Assembly: GCA_964473645.1 (NCBI GenBank)
Contig: CAYYPW010000026.1
Span: forward strand, 9,535 to 73,534
Direction of reading: 5' to 3'
DNA from: HdN1 sp964473645
Lineage (GTDB): Bacteria; Pseudomonadota; Gammaproteobacteria; Pseudomonadales; Ketobacteraceae
Length of the DNA stretch: 64,000 bases
Positions within the stretch are counted from its first letter, which is position 1, and every line of letters begins with the position of its first letter. The position numbers and the translations under genes were made by a program. This document shows, piece by piece, positions 16,761 through 25,453 of the stretch. A model generated the notes under the pieces. The model was not told the origin of the DNA. It saw only the letters and a list, made by a program, of their open reading frames with translations, and made no database searches.

Positions 16761-17930
16761 TTATCCTTTTGTTTTGCCGGGCAGGATGTCCATAGTCTTG
16801 CAAATAATGCCAAGCATGACTTCATCAGCGCCTCCACCAATGGATGCCAGACGGCCATCACGGTATTGGCGTGCCACAATGTTGTCCCACATGTAGCCCA
16901 TGCCTCCCCAATATTGCATGCAGGAATCGGAAACTTCGCGCACCAGTCGCCCGGCTTTCAATTTGCACATGGAGGCCATTTGCAACACTTTATTGGGATT
17001 GCCACCGTTGATGTATTGTTCGCAGGTGCCGTAGATCAATGCGCGCAGGGCTTCGATTTCGGTTTGCAGTTCGGCCATTCGGAAATGTACCACCTGGTTA
17101 TCAAGCAGAGGTTTGCCGAAGGCTTCACGCTCGCGTGTGTAGGCAATGGTTTCCTTGATGACATTGTCCATGCCGCCGATAGCGTTGGCGGCGCCCCACA
17201 TGCGTTCTTCCTGAAATTGCATCATTTGCATCATGAAACCGGCGCCTTCCATACCGATCAGGTTGCGTTGTGGTACACGCACGTTGTCAAAAAATACTTG
17301 CGCGGTGTCGGATGAGCGCATACCGAGTTTGTTGAGTGGCTTGGAAACTTCAATGCCTTTGGCGTCGCGTGGTACGACGATCAGGGATTTGTTTTTGTGG
17401 ATGGGGCCGTCTGAGGTGTTGGCGAGCAGGCAGTACCAGTCGGCTTGGGTGGAGTTGGTGATCCACATTTTTGTGCCGTTGATGAGGTAGTCGCCGTCTT
17501 TTTTCTCTGCTCGGGTTTTGATGTTGGCCACGTCTGAACCGGCACCGGGTTCGGATACGGCGATGCTGGCGACGCGTTCGCCTTTGAGGGCGGGCACTAG
17601 GTATTCGTTGCACAGGGCTTCTGAACCAAAGCGTGCCAGTGCAGGGGTGGCCATATCGGTTTGCACGCCAATGGCAAGGGGAACGCCGCCGCAGCGGGCC
17701 ATGCCGAGTTCTTCGGCGACGATTAAGCCGTAGGAGTAATCAAGGCCCATGCCGCCGTATTTTTCTGGTTTGGTGACGCCTAGTAAGCCGAGGTCGCCCA
17801 TTTTTTTGAATAGGTCGTGTGCGGGGAAGGGGGGGTGTTCTTCCCATTGTTCGACATAGGGGTTGATTTCTTTTTCTACGAAATTTCTGACGGTTCTTCT
17901 TAGTTCTTCGTGTTCCTGGGTGAAGATCAT
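16761..17930 (-). CDS. atuD: Citronellyl-CoA dehydrogenase
   Basis: An FAD acyl-CoA dehydrogenase that oxidises citronellyl-CoA to geranyl-CoA, feeding electrons to ETF. The 389 residues have the standard three-domain layout: N-terminal helices (MIFTQEHEELRRTVRNFVEK), the middle beta domain with VSEPGAGSDVANIKT and KMWITNSTQADWY, and the C-terminal helical FAD domain (MQYWGGMGYMWDNIVARQYR, IGGGADEVMLGIICKTM). Length is typical. It sits between atuC and atuE as in Pseudomonas. The 253-base gap upstream to atuC contains a large palindromic repeat that could cause differential expression. Confidence 0.88.
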   Translation of the reverse strand: MIFTQEHEELRRTVRNFVEKEINPYVEQWEEHPPFPAHDLFKKMGDLGLLGVTKPEKYGGMGLDYSYGLIVAEELGMARCGGVPLAIGVQTDMATPALARFGSEALCNEYLVPALKGERVASIAVSEPGAGSDVANIKTRAEKKDGDYLINGTKMWITNSTQADWYCLLANTSDGPIHKNKSLIVVPRDAKGIEVSKPLNKLGMRSSDTAQVFFDNVRVPQRNLIGMEGAGFMMQMMQFQEERMWGAANAIGGMDNVIKETIAYTREREAFGKPLLDNQVVHFRMAELQTEIEALRALIYGTCEQYINGGNPNKVLQMASMCKLKAGRLVREVSDSCMQYWGGMGYMWDNIVARQYRDGRLASIGGGADEVMLGIICKTMDILPGKTKG

Positions 17931-18004
17931 GGGCGGGCCTCTTTCTATTCAGCTTCTTGTCTAGGAGAAAAACTTAATGGATTGCAAACTTTCAATCCTG
18001 CCTG

Positions 18005-18130
18005 GGAGAGCTTGGTGGGCTTTGGTTTCTGGAAACGCCGTAAATACCTCCCTGTAGGCTCGACGCGGCTAGGCGCCCCCCGCCATCCATGCCGGCGACG
18101 TTCCAGAACCCAAAGCCCACCAAGCTCTCC
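18005..18130. repeat. Large palindromic intergenic element between atuC and atuD
   Basis: The left arm (18005-18036) begins GGAGAGCTTGGTGGGCTTTG. The right arm (18100-18130) reads in reverse complement as the same sequence with only about two differences, giving roughly a 31-bp imperfect inverted repeat. The 63-base centre includes AAATACCTCCCTGTAGGCTC and CGCCATCCATGCCGGCG, the style of dispersed palindromic intergenic repeats seen in marine gammaproteobacteria. No ORF and no transposase. It resembles a REP/MITE-type element inserted in the operon; transcribed, it would form a very stable hairpin. Confidence 0.85.
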
Positions 18131-18183
18131 TAAGCTTCAGTGGAATATTTGTTTTTGGTTGGGTAATTGATATTCGGCTCAGA

Positions 18184-19800
18184 TCAAAAGCGTGCAACCC
18201 CAAAGGCATTCGTTTGCAAACGACGACGTTCGGCTTCGCGCGCAATATCCATCACGAATGCCAATACCTTGCGGGTATCGCGCGGATCGATCAGTCCGTC
18301 ATCCCAAAGATGCGCGGTGCCATAAAGTGCCGTGGATTGTTGATCGAGTTTCATGGCGGTGGTTTGTTCGATCATGTCGAGCACCTTAGGATCGGGTTTC
18401 ATGCCTTTGGCGCGTTGTTTTTGTTCGGTGACAATACGCAGTACTTTTCCTGCTTGTGCGCCACCCATGACGGCCGTTTTGTTGTTGGGCCAGGCGAAAA
18501 TAAAGCGTGGGTCTAATCCTCGGCCGCACATGGCATAGTTGCCGGCACCGTAAGATCCGCCAATCACGACGGTGAACTTGGGGACGCGGGCGTTGGCGAC
18601 GGCTTGTATCATTTTGGAGCCGTGTTTGATGACGCCGTTACGTTCTGATTCGGTGCCTACCATAAATCCAGTGGTGTTATGGAAAAACAGAATCGGTGTG
18701 TTGCTTTGATCGCATAGCTGAATGAATTGCGAGGCTTTCGCAGCGCCCTGCGGTGTAATGGGGCCGTTATTGCCGATGAACCCAGCTGGATGGCCTTCGA
18801 TGGAGAGCCAACCGCAGACGGTCTGGTTGTCGAATTCGGTTTTGAAATCGAGAAAGTCGGAATCGTCGGCGATGCGGGCGATGACTTCGCGGCAGTCGTA
18901 GGGCTTTTTGGGATCATTGGGGACGATGCCCAATAATTCTTCTGCGTCGTAGCGCGGGGGATTAAACGCTTTTGTCGCGGGCCACTGAAGTTGATCGTTC
19001 CACGGGAGTTTGCCGACAATTTCGCGCGCCAGGCGGATGCCATCGGCGTCGGATTCTGCGAGATATTCGGCTGTACCTGCGATGGATGCGTGCATTTCGG
19101 CACCGCCGAGGGCTTCATCGGTGGCGACTTCGCCAGTGGCGGCGAATAGTAGTGGTGGGCCTGCCAGGAACATTTTGGCGCGATTTCTCACTACGATTAC
19201 ATAGTCAGATAGTCCGGGTTGATAGGCGCCGCCTGCCGTTGCATTGCCATGCACGACGGTGATTTGCGGGATTCCTGCAGCAGACAAGCGTGCCTGATTG
19301 GCAAACGTGCGTGCGCCTTCAACAAATATCTCGCCTGCATAATTGAGGTTGGCGCCGCCACTTTCAGAAAGCGTTATGATGGGTAAGCGGTTTTCACGCA
19401 CGATGGCCTGCAGGCGCAAAGTTTTATGCAAGCCTGCCGGTGAGATCGTTCCACCTTTAATAGCGCTATTATTGGCCACGATCAAACAACGAATGCCCTG
19501 TACATAACCGATACCTGCGATAACACCACCACCGGCTTCGCTGCCGTCGCGGTCGTCATGCATCATGTAGCCAGCAAGTGACATTAATTCGAAGTAGGGC
19601 GAGCCGGGGTCGAGCATGCGCTCGATGCGTTCACGCGGTAATAATTGATTACGTTTGCGAAATTTCGGCAGCATTTCTTCTGCTTTGGCAATGACTTTTT
19701 GCTCTATGCCACGAAACTCGTCGACGAGCTTTTGCATATTGGCAGCGTTCTGCCTAAATTCTTCGGAGTGAACCTCCAGTTGTGATTCGAGCACTGGCAT
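18184..19800 (-). CDS. atuC: Geranyl-CoA carboxylase carboxyltransferase (beta) subunit
   Basis: The beta subunit transfers CO2 from AtuF-biotin to cis-geranyl-CoA. The 538 residues form the two-lobed acyl-CoA carboxyltransferase: N-lobe with PRERIERMLDPGSPYFELMS, GGVIAGIGYVQGIRC and SGGANLNYAGE, and C-lobe with PITPQGAAKASQFIQLCDQS, FHNTTGFMVGTESERNGVIK and GGSYGAGNYAMCGRG. LiuB of leucine degradation is a close paralogue; the atu neighbours decide the call. The start is 4 bases from atuB. Downstream lies the palindromic element. Confidence 0.92.
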   Translation of the reverse strand: MPVLESQLEVHSEEFRQNAANMQKLVDEFRGIEQKVIAKAEEMLPKFRKRNQLLPRERIERMLDPGSPYFELMSLAGYMMHDDRDGSEAGGGVIAGIGYVQGIRCLIVANNSAIKGGTISPAGLHKTLRLQAIVRENRLPIITLSESGGANLNYAGEIFVEGARTFANQARLSAAGIPQITVVHGNATAGGAYQPGLSDYVIVVRNRAKMFLAGPPLLFAATGEVATDEALGGAEMHASIAGTAEYLAESDADGIRLAREIVGKLPWNDQLQWPATKAFNPPRYDAEELLGIVPNDPKKPYDCREVIARIADDSDFLDFKTEFDNQTVCGWLSIEGHPAGFIGNNGPITPQGAAKASQFIQLCDQSNTPILFFHNTTGFMVGTESERNGVIKHGSKMIQAVANARVPKFTVVIGGSYGAGNYAMCGRGLDPRFIFAWPNNKTAVMGGAQAGKVLRIVTEQKQRAKGMKPDPKVLDMIEQTTAMKLDQQSTALYGTAHLWDDGLIDPRDTRKVLAFVMDIAREAERRRLQTNAFGVARF

Positions 19801-19804
19801 AAGA

Positions 19805-20692
19805 TTACTCCTCGCTGGGGGTAAATTGGTCTTTCAGCACTTCGGGCGCCTTATAACGGTGGAAGCCGTTGTAGTAGGGCGTTGGCTTGCCGGTGACCAG
19901 TGGCAGGAACGAGCTTTCCAAGGGCGCACCACCATCGACGCGCAAGGTTTCACCGCTGATAAACGCAGCGCCATCGCTCAACAGGAAACAAATTGCAGAA
20001 CTTACTTCAGCCTCGGTACCCATGCGTCCAATGGGAACGTGATTTTTCAGCTGCTTGATGCGTTCTTTCGTGCCCGGGTCATACGTATCCATACCGGATG
20101 ACATGATCCAACCGGGCGCTACCGCATTGACGCGCACCCCGCAGCAACCCCATTCCACCGCGGCGGTTTTGGTAAAATTATCCATGCCTGCGCGTGCGGC
20201 ACCGGAGTGGCCCATGCCGGGCATGCCCTTCCACATGTCGGCCGTTATATTCACGATGGCACCGCCGCGGGTGTTCATACTTTGCAGAAATACTTCTCGT
20301 GCCATCAAAAAACCGCCTACCAGATTGGTGCGCACCACGGTTTCAAAACCTTTTTGGCTGATCAGGGCTAACGGCGCCGGGAACTGCCCCCCGGCGTTAT
20401 TCACCAGACCATGAATCTGGCCATGCTTGGCAACAATAGCTGCGACAGTCGCTTTTACTTTCTCTTCTTCGCGTATGTCGCAGGCGAAACCGTCGGCGCT
20501 GCCGCCGTCCTCAATGATTTCCGCCACGACGTTATCGAGTTTTTCCTGCTTGCGACCAATCAAGGTAACATGTGCGCCTAATGACGCCAACTCGTGGGCC
20601 GTGCAACGGCCGATGCCACTGCCACCGCCTGTGACGATCATATTTTTGCCTTTGAAAATATCGGTACGCAGGACTGATGCGTATTTGGACAT
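19805..20692 (-). CDS. atuB: Short-chain dehydrogenase/reductase of the atu cluster
   Basis: A Rossmann-fold SDR of 295 residues with the cofactor loop TGGGSGIGRCTAHELA and VNNAGGQFPAPLAL. The classical YxxxK is absent: the corresponding segment reads MGHSGAARAGMDN, so tyrosine is serine and lysine is arginine. This recalls 2,4-dienoyl-CoA reductase-like members, which use a different arrangement. In Pseudomonas atuB is the second gene of the cluster and its exact step is unsettled; an oxidation or reduction of a terpenoid intermediate is likely. It is 4 bases from atuC and 84 from atuA; a 6-bp hairpin (20729-20744) lies in that gap. Confidence 0.85.
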   Translation of the reverse strand: MSKYASVLRTDIFKGKNMIVTGGGSGIGRCTAHELASLGAHVTLIGRKQEKLDNVVAEIIEDGGSADGFACDIREEEKVKATVAAIVAKHGQIHGLVNNAGGQFPAPLALISQKGFETVVRTNLVGGFLMAREVFLQSMNTRGGAIVNITADMWKGMPGMGHSGAARAGMDNFTKTAAVEWGCCGVRVNAVAPGWIMSSGMDTYDPGTKERIKQLKNHVPIGRMGTEAEVSSAICFLLSDGAAFISGETLRVDGGAPLESSFLPLVTGKPTPYYNGFHRYKAPEVLKDQFTPSEE

Positions 20693-20776
20693 GGAGCACT
20701 CCTTAAATAATTCAGTAAAGCGGGTGGTCGCCTGCTAACAGGCGTGCACCGTGTATTTTTTGGCAAAATGTCTGCA

Positions 20777-22579
20777 TCAATTGCTTACACCGAGTTTTTC
20801 AGCGAGTGCGCTCGGTATCAGTACCGGAAAATCCAGTAATTGCTGAGCGAAGGCTTTGCCTTGTGGATCTATGCGCAAACTCGCAATGCCGCCGCCCCCC
20901 AAGCTGTTCTCTAGCAAGAAATTCAGTGCACTCAAACCCGGAAGTTCCCACCGGTGTACCCGACTGCGCGCATCGTCTAGTGTGTGTGACATATAATTCG
21001 CTACCGTTTCAGCCGTTAATGCCGCTTTAATGTAGGGCAGGTAGGCGGGGTCGCGTGCCATTACGCCAATGTTGCTGTGGTTGCCCTTGTCACCGCTGCG
21101 CGCCCAGGCCAGCTTGATCAACGGTACTCGAATATCGCCCTGGGTCGCGCTGTCTGGTAGCGGCTCAACGCTGGCGGGTAATGGTGCAAATTCGTGGTGG
21201 GGGAGAGCAACCGGATGTGATTGATTTTCTGACACAATGGACAGTGATACTTGATCCTTGGGGACCAGACAAGAGAACAACCGAATGACGGGTAGTGGTT
21301 TGGGACGGCCGCCTACAATACCCGTTATGCCAGGTGCCATTCCCGTCGCGGCTTGGGCTATCTCCCGACCAAAAAATTCCAGTGCCTGTTTATTCGGATG
21401 TTTGACCCCCATTTTAACAATCACTTCCCGGCTGTTAAGCGTGTTGGCTCTGCTTCCGTAGGTGGTTTCGGTGCCAAGAATTTCGACATGGGTTTGGGTG
21501 AATGCGCCGAGTTTGCGTTCCTGGAATAGCCGATTGGATTTATCGATCAAGGCATTGGCCACACGTTCCGCCTTGCGACGGGCATCAATGCCCCCCAGCA
21601 TGAACGTTGCAACCAAGCGGAATCCGTCTGGGTAAGTTGCGCACACTTTGTAATCCGGCGTTGGTGGGAACCCACGGGCATTCGTCACTTTTACCCGGTT
21701 GTTACCCACCTGTTCCAATTGTACCTGGGTAAAATCGCAGACCACATCAGGCAAGACATAGGCAGAAGGATTCCCGATCTCATATAGAAGCTGTTCACCC
21801 ACGGTTGCGCGAGATACCAGTCCGCCTGTTTGATCGGGTTTGGTAACGATAAAGCTGCCATCTGCTTCGCATTCCACGATAGGAAAGCCCATGTTTTCGT
21901 AACCGGGCACCGACTCCCAATCCGTGAAATTGCCACCCGTACATTGGGTGCCACATTCAATAATATGACCCGCGAGAGAACCTTGCGCCAATTTGTCGAA
22001 ATCCTGCCAATCCCACCCGAATTCATACATAAGCGGTGCCAACACCACGGCACTGTCCACCACCCGGCCCGTTATTACAATATCGGCGCCAGCTTGTAGA
22101 GCAGCAACGATGGCTGGTGCGCCTAAATAGGCATTCATACTGACTGTCATAGGGGGGAGTGGGGCGCCGCTGTCAAGTTCCCGTAAATCCAGTGCGTTTA
22201 AAGAAGTGCGCTGTGGTTGCAAATTGTCGCCTTCTACAACGACAACCTTGAGTGCCAGCCCTTTTTCATTCACCAGTTTTTCCAACGCCTGTTGGCAGCC
22301 GCGCGGGTTAACACCCCCGGCGTTACTAATGACTTTGATACCTTTTTCAGCAATTTCAGGAAGCAACGGGCCCATCACGTGCGTGACAAAGTCGGTGGCG
22401 TACCCCGCGTCGGCAGATTTCATCTTTGCGCCTGCCATGATCGACATGGTGATTTCAGCCAGGTAGTCGAAAACGAGGTAGTCCAGTTGAGCTTGTCTCA
22501 CCAATTGAAAAGCCGCGGTTTCGGTGTCGCCCCAAAACGCGCTCGCGCATCCAATTCGTAAGGTGGTGGTTCTTGTCAT
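20777..22579 (-). CDS. atuA: AtuA, acyclic terpene utilisation protein (DUF1446)
   Basis: A 600-residue cytoplasmic protein needed for growth on citronellol and geraniol in Pseudomonas; its reaction is not firmly known. The N-terminal DUF1446 domain (about 1-450) opens RIGCASAFWGDTETAAFQLV and includes KVISNAGGVNPRGCQQALE and ADIVITGRVVDSAVVLAPL. A C-terminal ferredoxin-fold-like domain (about 490-600) contains LAWARSGDKGNHSNIGVMAR. Both domains are fused in one chain, as in the reference gene. It is first in the operon, downstream of two palindromic operator candidates and divergent from the TetR gene. Confidence 0.92.
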   Translation of the reverse strand: MTRTTTLRIGCASAFWGDTETAAFQLVRQAQLDYLVFDYLAEITMSIMAGAKMKSADAGYATDFVTHVMGPLLPEIAEKGIKVISNAGGVNPRGCQQALEKLVNEKGLALKVVVVEGDNLQPQRTSLNALDLRELDSGAPLPPMTVSMNAYLGAPAIVAALQAGADIVITGRVVDSAVVLAPLMYEFGWDWQDFDKLAQGSLAGHIIECGTQCTGGNFTDWESVPGYENMGFPIVECEADGSFIVTKPDQTGGLVSRATVGEQLLYEIGNPSAYVLPDVVCDFTQVQLEQVGNNRVKVTNARGFPPTPDYKVCATYPDGFRLVATFMLGGIDARRKAERVANALIDKSNRLFQERKLGAFTQTHVEILGTETTYGSRANTLNSREVIVKMGVKHPNKQALEFFGREIAQAATGMAPGITGIVGGRPKPLPVIRLFSCLVPKDQVSLSIVSENQSHPVALPHHEFAPLPASVEPLPDSATQGDIRVPLIKLAWARSGDKGNHSNIGVMARDPAYLPYIKAALTAETVANYMSHTLDDARSRVHRWELPGLSALNFLLENSLGGGGIASLRIDPQGKAFAQQLLDFPVLIPSALAEKLGVSN

Positions 22580-22632
22580 GGCGGGTTCCTTTTTGCAAAC
22601 AGGCCGGGAGCTGATATGCTTGAGTCAAAGCT

Positions 22633-22680
22633 ACCAAGCAAGCGCTTGGTTTGTAAAGAGGCCAAACCGACAATTTGTCG
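22633..22680. promoter_or_regulatory. Two palindromic candidate operators upstream of atuA
   Basis: ACCAAGC-AAGC-GCTTGGT (22633-22650) is an inverted repeat with 7-base arms containing the palindrome CAAGCGCTTG. CGACAA-T-TTGTCG (22668-22680) has 6-base arms around one base. Both lie 50-100 bases upstream of atuA in the 313-base region shared with the divergent TetR gene. Known AtuR represses from palindromes in this position, so these are the best operator candidates; which is bound is not known. A GC-rich hairpin (GGGTAG 22799-22804/CTACCC 22823-22828) is the only other structure seen before the TetR gene. Confidence 0.55.
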
Positions 22681-22892
22681 ATGGCCATTGGTAGTAAGCG
22701 GCTTTTAGGCAGTCCAGCCGAACGTAAATTGCCTATAGGCCTCTTTCATGCACCTAACATCAAACGCCTAAAAAATAATTGTTTCAGGGGTTTAATTTGG
22801 GTAGCGTTAGCGCCGCTCGCGCCTACCCCTTAAAGTAGCTATAACGATGGGATGTTCAATGCCAACCCGATGCCCGAATTTAAGTACGGCAG

Positions 22893-23567
22893 ATGGACGG
22901 CGGTGAGGCGGATACGTGTATGTCCAACGGTGGAAACGGGGTCTTGAAAATGGCGGTAACAGGCAAGCGATTGGTCAGCGGTATGGAGGATTCCCCCAGG
23001 GGGCGCATCCTGTCTGCGGCCGCGCATTTATTCCGCACCAAGGGCTACGAACGTACGACAGTGCGCGATTTAGCGCAGGAAGTCGGCATTCAATCAGGTT
23101 CGATTTTTCACCACTTCCGCACCAAAGAAGACATTCTTCGGGAAGTAATGATCGATGTGATTCTTTTCAATACCGCCCGCATGGAACAAGCGGTGGCCGC
23201 TGCGACGGCCCCCCGTGACAAATTGTTCGCGCTCATTCGTTGTGAGTTGGTGTCCATCACGGGTGACACGGGTGAAGCCATGGCCGTTTTGATTTCGGAA
23301 TGGCGCTGCCTGGGTGAAGACAGCAAACCCTACATATTGGGTTTGCGTGCGAAATACGAGGCGCTTTGGCTTGCCGTTTTGGAACAATTAAAGGCAGAAG
23401 GCGCGATTCGACCGCAGGTGGATGTTTTTGTTTTAAGACGCTTTTTGACGGGTGCATTGGGCACCGCCAACTATTGGTATAACCCGCAGGGACCGATGGA
23501 TATTGACGCCATTGCACAACAAGCGTTATACCTTGCCCTCAAAGATGATTCTGGTACGACCGTTTAA
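22893..23567 (+). CDS. TetR-family regulator divergent from atuA, AtuR-like
   Basis: A TetR-type repressor, 224 residues if the first ATG is used. The HTH domain spans about 35-85: GRILSAAAHLFRTKGYERTT, then VRDLAQEVGIQSGSIFHHFR. The ligand domain ends with GALGTANYWYNPQGPMDIDA, a pattern common in acyl-CoA-responsive TetR proteins. Divergence from atuA and the palindromes between them match the atuR arrangement of Pseudomonas, where the inducer is a terpenoyl-CoA. The start is uncertain: ATGs at 22920, 22950 and 22983 are alternatives and none has a clear Shine-Dalgarno. Confidence 0.85.
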   Translation: MDGGEADTCMSNGGNGVLKMAVTGKRLVSGMEDSPRGRILSAAAHLFRTKGYERTTVRDLAQEVGIQSGSIFHHFRTKEDILREVMIDVILFNTARMEQAVAAATAPRDKLFALIRCELVSITGDTGEAMAVLISEWRCLGEDSKPYILGLRAKYEALWLAVLEQLKAEGAIRPQVDVFVLRRFLTGALGTANYWYNPQGPMDIDAIAQQALYLALKDDSGTTV

Positions 23568-23841
23568 GTTCACTTGTTTTCCAATGACGACCCATTTCGG
23601 ACAAATTGGGTTCACATTGGAAGGTGAGCGGGTTCTCCGTTTACAAAATTACAACTTGAGTATTTTTAAGCCCTGCTGCTAGCATTGCTATTGGATCGTT
23701 TGTGCACAAAATTTGTCCTTGTGTACACCGCCCTGGACTCTGGTCTGAAAAACTGGTCTGAAAATTGGGAAGGGCGAACCACCGGAGGTGAGGCTGGTGG
23801 GGACAAGTAAAAAAACAAGAAAAACATAACGAGAATACTCC

Positions 23842-24519
23842 ATGAACGCTGTCAATGTACTGCCCACGTCTAGCAGTGCCCCCTTGGCCGAAAAAATGCC
23901 CGATGCACGCGACCGGATTCTGGCAGCAGCGCAGAATCTCTTCGCCATGCGCGGGTTTGAGGGGGTCTCTACCACGCAAATAGCCAAGGTAGCCGGGATT
24001 ACCCAGCCCCTTATTCACTATCACTTCAAAAACAAGGAAGCACTGTGGAAAGCCACGGTGGCGCGCCTGTTTGGTCGTTTGCAGGATGAATTCCTGTCGG
24101 CGGTCAGCCGGTTGCCGCGCCATGACAGTCGTCGTTACATGAGTGAAATCATCCGTCATTATGTGATGTTTGCTGCCAAGTACCCTGAGTTTGGTCAGTT
24201 CATCATGCGTGAAGGTGCGCAGCGTTCTGATCGTCTGGACTGGATGAGCGAGCACTGGATGAAACCCGCGCTGGGTGAATTCAAGGCACTGTACGATGAA
24301 GCGCAGGCCAACGGCTGGATACGTAATATCCCGTTCCCGCAGATGGTAATGTTGGTGGCCTCTTCAGCCCATCACTGCTTTTCGTTGTCGCCCATGATGA
24401 TGTCACTGCACGGGATTGATACCTTGCAGCCTGATCAAGTGGCGCAGCAATGTGATGCTGTGGTGCGGGTCGTATTGGCAGCCTTGCTGGTCGAACCAGA
24501 GGTTGCGCTCTCAGCCTGA
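23842..24519 (+). CDS. Second TetR/AcrR-family regulator
   Basis: A 225-residue repressor-type protein. The HTH domain lies at about 20-68: ARDRILAAAQNLFAMRGFEG, then STTQIAKVAGITQPLIHYHF and KNKEALWKAT. The C-terminal half, with HYVMFAAKYPEFGQFIMREG, matches the YsiA/FadR-like TetR C-terminal pattern of lipid-metabolism regulators. It stands 274 bases after the AtuR-like gene in the same direction, with AT-rich sequence between, so it probably has its own promoter. Its target is not visible; the atu genes or remote fatty-acid genes are options. A GCCCCCAC/GTGGGGGC hairpin lies at 24537-24561 downstream, without a U-tract. Confidence 0.85.
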   Translation: MNAVNVLPTSSSAPLAEKMPDARDRILAAAQNLFAMRGFEGVSTTQIAKVAGITQPLIHYHFKNKEALWKATVARLFGRLQDEFLSAVSRLPRHDSRRYMSEIIRHYVMFAAKYPEFGQFIMREGAQRSDRLDWMSEHWMKPALGEFKALYDEAQANGWIRNIPFPQMVMLVASSAHHCFSLSPMMMSLHGIDTLQPDQVAQQCDAVVRVVLAALLVEPEVALSA

Positions 24520-24655
24520 GTGATACAGGGTTTGAAGCCCCCACCTCTTGTGAGTGGGGGCTGTCACGCTCGCGCACAGATGAGTGAGACCCTTGTTTGA
24601 GAGCTGCATGCTCTGCAGTCACTTGCCCGGAACACAAGACTAGCGAGGCAAACAA

Positions 24656-24865
24656 GTGATTGGTAACGCCTATCCCTGGCGAGACTCTGGTTTCGTCATT
24701 CTTGAAGAAGGGGAGATTGACCCCCTCACTCTCACACTCAAAATCCAGCAATATCGAGTGGCCGACAAGTATGGCAAGCCCGTTGCCAATGGCTTTGCCA
24801 CGCTCGAAGAGGCGGGTCAATTTGTGGATTCGACCCTGGGTTCAGGAGCGCCGAAGCAGGCGTGA
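24656..24865 (+). CDS. Small conserved-looking hypothetical protein
   Basis: A 69-residue protein starting at a GTG codon with GAGG 11 bases upstream. The sequence, with IGNAYPWRDSGFVILEEGEI, KIQQYRVADKYGKPVANGFA and a short C-terminal helix, looks like a compact beta-rich domain and has a natural amino acid composition. I do not know its family. It lies between the second TetR gene and the tRNA-Val promoter, with a GCCCC-TGTC-GGGGC hairpin (24880-24893) after its stop. No export signal. Confidence 0.55.
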   Translation: MIGNAYPWRDSGFVILEEGEIDPLTLTLKIQQYRVADKYGKPVANGFATLEEAGQFVDSTLGSGAPKQA

Positions 24866-24962
24866 CACAGACATTGCCGGCCCCTGTCGGGGCAAGCTAA
24901 GTATGTGATTCAGCAAGTTTTTCGTCGAAGTTAAAGTTTTTTATAAATGTGACGAAAATGTG

Positions 24963-24990
24963 TTGACAGGGGTTCGATAAAACGTAAAAT
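24963..24990 (+). promoter_or_regulatory. Sigma-70 promoter of the tRNA-Val/tRNA-Asp unit
   Basis: A consensus -35 TTGACA (24963-24968) and -10 TAAAAT (24985-24990) are separated by 16 bases. The bases after the -10 box are GC-rich (AGCGCCCAC), the discriminator type of stringently controlled stable-RNA promoters. tRNA-Val begins 24 bases downstream. Confidence 0.8.
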
Positions 24991-25013
24991 AGCGCCCACT
25001 TTCACGGTGCAAA

Positions 25014-25089
25014 GGGTGATTAGCTCAGCTGGGAGAGCGTCTGCCTTACAAGCAGAATGTCGGCGGTTCGATCCCGTCATCACCCACCA
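25014..25089 (+). tRNA. tRNA-Val (anticodon TAC)
   Basis: This 76-nt cloverleaf has acceptor stem GGGTGAT/ATCACCC, D stem GCTC/GAGC, anticodon stem TCTGC/GCAGA with loop CTTACAA (anticodon TAC), T arm GGCGG-TTCGATC-CCGTC (one G-U pair), and an encoded CCA end. It is the first gene of a two-tRNA unit with tRNA-Asp 49 bases downstream. Confidence 0.97.
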
Positions 25090-25138
25090 TTCTCTTCCCC
25101 AAGAGAGCGGTTCTGAAAAGAGTACCGAGTCAGTATGC

Positions 25139-25215
25139 GGAGCGGTAGTTCAGTCGGTTAGAATACCGGCCTGTCACGCCGGGGGTCGCGGGTTCGAGTC
25201 CCGTCCGCTCCGCCA
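25139..25215 (+). tRNA. tRNA-Asp (anticodon GTC)
   Basis: This 77-nt cloverleaf has acceptor GGAGCGG/CCGCTCC, D arm GTTC/GAAT-type pairing, anticodon stem CCGGC/GCCGG with loop CTGTCAC (anticodon GTC), T arm GCGGG-TTCGAGT-CCCGT, and an encoded CCA. A CTTTTTT run follows, with a GGCC-TTAA-TGGCC stem nearby, a probable terminator. No duplicated 3' end, hence no integrated element, was seen downstream. Confidence 0.97.
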
Positions 25216-25453
25216 CTTTTTTCCTCCCTTGGCCTTAATGGCCATCGCTGAAAAGATCCACACCACTTAAGCTTTTACAAGCAGGCCTCTACAAAGCCTC
25301 AGTGCTGTTAACTACAGCAAGGTACTAATTCCGCTCAGTTTTTCCTCGCATTGACGTCTGATCGCTCACCTCTGTCTCATTGGTAGTTTTTCATCTCTTC
25401 GCAGTTGAATTTCGCATCGCGGAACTTTTACATCGGCTTCATAGTCTTGTCAT

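Noticed and set aside
24537..24561. Terminator after the second TetR gene
   Set aside because: GCCCCCAC/GTGGGGGC stem is good but lacks a U-tract; mentioned only in the gene entry.
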